Shown here: piece after piece, positions 14,611 to 17,375 of the stretch | Numbering within the stretch: the stretch's first letter is position 1 | Layout: every line of letters begins with the position of its first letter | Origin: Chlorobiota bacterium | GTDB lineage: Bacteria; Bacteroidota; Bacteroidia; Bacteroidales; JAADGE01 | Length of the DNA stretch: 17,375 nucleotides | Assembly (NCBI GenBank): GCA_030592825.1 | Contig: JAUVIG010000031.1 | Span: 1 to 17,375, forward strand | Reading direction: 5' to 3' | Position numbers and translations under genes: made by a program | Notes under the pieces: generated by a model | Seen by the model: the letters and a program-made list of their open reading frames with translations, nothing else | Databases searched by the model: none | What the model was told of the DNA's origin: nothing

Positions 14611-14633
14611 CACCATGTTAAAACATGGTGCTA
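14611..14633 (-). repeat. Right outer TAG-hairpin
   Basis: A perfect 9-bp stem, CACCATGTT (14611-14619) and AACATGGTG (14622-14630), with loop AA is followed by CTA (14631-14633). On the minus strand this reads TAG then hairpin, the same layout as the other three but with a different stem sequence. Confidence 0.65.
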
Positions 14634-14636
14634 ATC

Positions 14637-14644
14637 TAATTTTG
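14637..14644 (+). promoter_or_regulatory. Possible -7 promoter element for the FabK/nitronate monooxygenase gene
   Basis: TAATTTTG fits TAnnTTTG and lies about 58 bases before the ATG at 14702. Its -33 region would fall in the right outer hairpin, where no TTG is present, so the mobile element may have replaced the original upstream element. Confidence 0.35.
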
Positions 14645-14701
14645 ATTACATAATTAATACACAAAATAAAAATCGCAAAAAGTAAAAACCAAATATACAA
14701 C

Positions 14702-15652
14702 ATGAACAGAATTTGTCAACTCTTTCAAATTAAATACCCTATTATCCAAGGCGGAATGATCTGGTGCTCAGGTTGGGAACTTGCCTCTGCTGTCAGTAAT
14801 GCCGGAGGTTTAGGTTTAATTGGTGCAGGATCAATGTATCCGGAGATATTGAAAGAGCATATCAAAAAAACAAAAAATAATACCGATAAGCCTTTTGGTG
14901 TAAATGTACCTTTGCTTTATCCGCAAACTGAAGAAATAATGAAAATTATCATTAAAGAAGACGTAAAAATAGTGTTCACTTCAGCAGGTAATCCGAAAAC
15001 TTGGACTAAACATCTTCAAGAAAACGGAATTAAAGTTGCGCATGTTGTTGCAAATTCATCCTTTGCGGAAAAAGCTGATTTTGCTGGTGTTGATGCAATT
15101 GTTGCAGAAGGATTTGAAGCCGGAGGTCATAACGGAAGAGAAGAAACAACAACAATGAGCTTAATACCTCTCGTAAGAACAAAAACAGCAAAACCTCTGA
15201 TTGCTGCAGGAGGAATAGGTACAGGCAGAACTATGCTGGCTGCAATGATCTTGGGAGCTGACGGAGTACAAATAGGAAGCAGGTTTGTTGCATCAGATGA
15301 AGCCTCTGCTCATATAGATTTTAAAAATGAAATTTTAAAAGCAAAAGAGGGAGATACCAAACTTTTATTAAAGAAATTAGTTCCGGTTCGATTAATAATG
15401 AATAAATTTGCCGATGAAATTGTGAAAGCAGAAAATGAAGGCGCTTCTAAAGAACAACTTGCAAATATATTAGGCAGAAGCAGAGCAAAATCAGGGATGT
15501 TTAAAGGAAATTTGACGGAAGGGGAATTAGAAATCGGACAAATATCAGCTCAAATAAATAAAATAAAACCGGTAAGAAATATAATTGATGACATATTATC
15601 AGAATATAAAACTGTTAAACAACAATTAAATCATGTAAGATTTTCATTTTAA
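14702..15652 (+). CDS. FMN-dependent FabK / nitronate monooxygenase family enzyme
   Basis: A 316-residue TIM-barrel flavin enzyme. The N-terminal YPIIQGGMIW (12-21) and GGLGLIGAGSM (35-45) are the flavin-binding start of the family. GFEAGGHNG (about 138-146) carries the conserved His of both FabK and class I nitronate monooxygenases, and IAAGGIGTGR with GADGVQIGSRFVAS forms the phosphate-binding strands near the C-terminal half. Known members either reduce enoyl-ACP (FabK) or oxidise alkyl nitronates. The overall layout is close to FabK of Gram-positive bacteria as I remember it, but I cannot separate the two by eye. A decayed copy of its first 50 codons lies 0.8 kb upstream, beyond the mobile element. 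The M16 peptidase gene follows after 31 bases, probably on the same transcript. Confidence 0.88.
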   Translation: MNRICQLFQIKYPIIQGGMIWCSGWELASAVSNAGGLGLIGAGSMYPEILKEHIKKTKNNTDKPFGVNVPLLYPQTEEIMKIIIKEDVKIVFTSAGNPKTWTKHLQENGIKVAHVVANSSFAEKADFAGVDAIVAEGFEAGGHNGREETTTMSLIPLVRTKTAKPLIAAGGIGTGRTMLAAMILGADGVQIGSRFVASDEASAHIDFKNEILKAKEGDTKLLLKKLVPVRLIMNKFADEIVKAENEGASKEQLANILGRSRAKSGMFKGNLTEGELEIGQISAQINKIKPVRNIIDDILSEYKTVKQQLNHVRFSF

Positions 15653-15683
15653 ATCTATAAAAACCGCTTAACACCAATAAATA

Positions 15684-16922
15684 ATGATAAATTTTGAAAA
15701 GTTCTCACTTGATAACGGACTGCGTGTTATTTTTCACAAAGATCCGAACACATCGATTGCAGCAGTTAATATTCTTTATAATGTAGGATCAAAAGATGAA
15801 GACCCTGACAAAACAGGATTTGCACATTTATTCGAACATTTAATGTTCGGAGGCTCAGCAAATATTCCTGAATTTGATAAGCCTTTGCAAGAAGCCGGAG
15901 GAAGCAATAATGCTTTTACAAATAACGATTATACAAATTATTACTACACCTTACCTAAAGAAAATATTGAAACTGCACTTTGGCTTGAATCAGACAGAAT
16001 GAAGAGCTTGGCTTTTACGAAAAAAAGTCTTGAGATTCAAAGAAAAGTTGTTATTGAAGAATTTAAACAAAACTATTTAAATCAACCATACGGAGATTTT
16101 TGGTTGCTGATGAGACCTCTCGCTTATAAAGTACATCCCTACAAATGGGCAACTATCGGTAAAGATATTTCGCATATTGAAAATGCAAGTATGCAAGATG
16201 TAAAAGACTTCTTTTATAAACATTATGCTCCAAACAATGCCGTTTTAACCATTGCAGGTAATTTTGAGCTTCAATATATAAAAGAATTAACTGAAAAATG
16301 GTTTTCAGATATTGAATCTCGAAAGATTCCTGAAAGAACTTTTAAGAAAGAACCTGAACAAAAGGAGCAAAGAATATTAGAGGTTGAAAGAAATGTACCG
16401 ATAGATTCTTATTACAAAGCTTATCATATGTGCGAAAGATCTCATAAAGATTTTTATGCAATCGACCTTTTATCAGATATTTTATCAAATGGTGATTCAT
16501 CCCGTCTTTATCAATCTCTGATTAAAAACAAAACAATATTTTCATCTTTAGATGCATATATTTCCGGAAATATTGATAACGGGTTATTCGTTTTCTCAGG
16601 TAAATTAAATAACGGATCAAGTTTTAAAAAAGCCGAAAAGGAACTTGATTCGGAAATTGAAAAATTCTTTTCTGAAAAAGTAAATAACAGAGAATTACAA
16701 AAAGTTAAAAATAAAATTGAATCAAAATTTATTTTTGGTGAAACTGATGTTTTAAATAAAGCAATGGGACTTTCATATTTCGAGTTATTGGGAGACGCCT
16801 CTATGATAAATAATGAAATTGAAAAATATAATAATGTTTCTGCCGAAGATATTAAAAATGCTGCAAAAAGTATTTTCAAAAAAGAGAACAGTAATATAAT
16901 CTACTATAAATCAATAAATTAA
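15684..16922 (+). CDS. M16-family zinc metallopeptidase
   Basis: A 412-residue insulinase/mitochondrial-processing-peptidase-like protein. The inverted zinc motif HLFEH is at 48-52 (His48, Glu51, His52), and the third ligand is probably Glu125 in KVVIEEFKQ. FTNNDYTNYYYTLP (78-91) and NQPYGDFW follow as usual. The second half (about 165-410) is the M16 C-terminal domain, with HYAPNNAVLTIAGNF and GDSSRLYQSL. The length fits one two-domain half of a clam-shell peptidase, which in this phylum works as a homodimer or with a second M16 subunit. No signal peptide is seen, so it is probably cytoplasmic. It follows the flavin-enzyme gene by 31 bases. Its end faces the end of the minus-strand gene after a 48-base gap, in which I see no clear terminator. 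Confidence 0.93.
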   Translation: MINFEKFSLDNGLRVIFHKDPNTSIAAVNILYNVGSKDEDPDKTGFAHLFEHLMFGGSANIPEFDKPLQEAGGSNNAFTNNDYTNYYYTLPKENIETALWLESDRMKSLAFTKKSLEIQRKVVIEEFKQNYLNQPYGDFWLLMRPLAYKVHPYKWATIGKDISHIENASMQDVKDFFYKHYAPNNAVLTIAGNFELQYIKELTEKWFSDIESRKIPERTFKKEPEQKEQRILEVERNVPIDSYYKAYHMCERSHKDFYAIDLLSDILSNGDSSRLYQSLIKNKTIFSSLDAYISGNIDNGLFVFSGKLNNGSSFKKAEKELDSEIEKFFSEKVNNRELQKVKNKIESKFIFGETDVLNKAMGLSYFELLGDASMINNEIEKYNNVSAEDIKNAAKSIFKKENSNIIYYKSIN

Positions 16923-16970
16923 CTGATAAATAATATTTATTAATTTTGAAAGAATAATTAGGACAGAAAC

Positions 16971-17375
16971 TTAATTATAGGAAGTTCTGATAAACTTACC
17001 GGAAATATTATATGGTTGATTATTATCAGGAACAGAATACAGCTTGAAATCGTAGCTTCCGGAAATATGACAATTTTTTCTGTCAATTTCAGTTATTTCA
17101 ACTTCTCCCTCATATGATATAAAAAAGTTTGGAGAAGTTTCAATTTCTTTTGATATGATTTTATACGTAAGCCCGCATTGAGAAATTGATACTCCGGTTT
17201 TGTAGTCAAATGTTTGTTTATAAAAACCGATATCATCGGCATTAATTGTAATAATAATTGATTTTTTTGAATTATCATTTGTCTCGTGAGCTGCAATAAT
17301 AGTAATTCCTTTATCAATTGCTGTCTCATAAACAACAAAGTTCTTATTAATATTATTTATTTTTATTTCAAAATA
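16971..17375 (-). CDS. Unknown protein, C-terminal 134 residues (5' end outside window)
   Basis: Read on the minus strand from the last base of the window, the frame is open for 134 codons and ends in TAA at 16971-16973. The peptide is rich in beta-strand-type alternation: EIKINNINKNFVVYE, KSIIITINADDIGFY, GEVEITEIDRKNCHISG, YNISGKFIRTSYN. The pattern of a strand, then ITEID, then ISGSYDFKL resembles the C-terminal part of small Bacteroidota lipoproteins of the DUF6252 kind, which would be exposed at the cell surface. The N-terminus with any lipobox lies outside the window, so this stays tentative. The reading frame keeps normal codon use throughout, unlike the overlapping alternative frame. 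Confidence 0.6.
   Translation of the reverse strand, partial: YFEIKINNINKNFVVYETAIDKGITIIAAHETNDNSKKSIIITINADDIGFYKQTFDYKTGVSISQCGLTYKIISKEIETSPNFFISYEGEVEITEIDRKNCHISGSYDFKLYSVPDNNQPYNISGKFIRTSYN

Larger units (their letters stand above)
14035..14633 (+). mobile_element. IS200/RAYT-type element bounded by paired TAG-hairpins
   Basis: This span holds one HUH transposase gene and four hairpins, two on each side, with TAG at the outer foot of each (CTA on the right side in plus orientation). The boundaries given are the outermost TAG and CTA and are a proposal. No TnpB gene and no long terminal repeats are present, which fits a REP-associated tyrosine transposase unit or a minimal IS200-like element. 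It separates the decayed and intact copies of the same gene. Confidence 0.65.

Noticed and set aside
17093..17338. Minus-strand open frame of 81 codons rich in Leu and Gln
   Set aside because: It overlaps in another frame the longer open frame 16971-17375, which has normal composition and reaches the window edge; the Leu/Gln-rich peptide is a typical shadow.

Overview
The window is AT-rich (roughly two thirds A+T by eye). It looks like a chromosome segment from a Bacteroidota bacterium, probably a free-living Bacteroidales/Flavobacteriales-type organism. The evidence is a large secreted repeat protein with a type IX secretion C-terminal sorting domain, promoter candidates of the Bacteroidota form (TTG/TTTG, about 18-22 nt, then TAnnTTTG), very few Shine-Dalgarno sites, and gene families typical of the phylum: a flexirubin-type DarA/DarB pair, a BtrH-like acyltransferase and a DUF58 protein.

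Positions 1-7468 form a plus-strand biosynthetic and export block. It runs: the 3' end of a UbiA-type prenyltransferase, a small protein with a helix-turn-helix-like C-terminal half, a BtrH-like cysteine acyltransferase, an ABC-2 exporter (ATPase then permease), DarA, DarB (KAS III-like, Cys-His-Asn triad), a hotdog dehydratase and a HAD phosphatase. DarA and DarB are the two enzymes that make dialkylresorcinols. Here they come with an acyltransferase and an exporter, but no acyl carrier protein and no aryl-polyene genes are visible. The block looks like a compact system for making, acylating and exporting a resorcinol lipid, split into two or three transcription units. A good promoter lies directly after the darA stop, in front of darB.

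Positions 7469-9246 hold a decamer tandem repeat, a DUF58 protein with a TTG start, and uracil-DNA glycosylase. Positions 9247-14037 are a zone of damaged genes: a zinc-ribbon membrane protein with a single-base frameshift, a T9SS-secreted beta-propeller-type protein (minus strand) interrupted by an in-frame TGA, an unrecognised small membrane protein (minus strand), and a 54-codon decayed copy of the 5' end of the FabK/nitronate monooxygenase gene that stands intact 0.8 kb downstream.

Between the decayed and intact copies sits a single-domain HUH (Y1) transposase of the IS200/RAYT type. It is bracketed by four hairpins, two per side, each preceded by TAG on its outward side. The inner pair are exact reverse complements of each other and the outer pair differ. 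This is the strongest structural signal in the window. The window ends with the intact flavin enzyme, an M16 zinc peptidase and the 3' part of a minus-strand protein of unknown function. No tRNA, rRNA or CRISPR array was seen.
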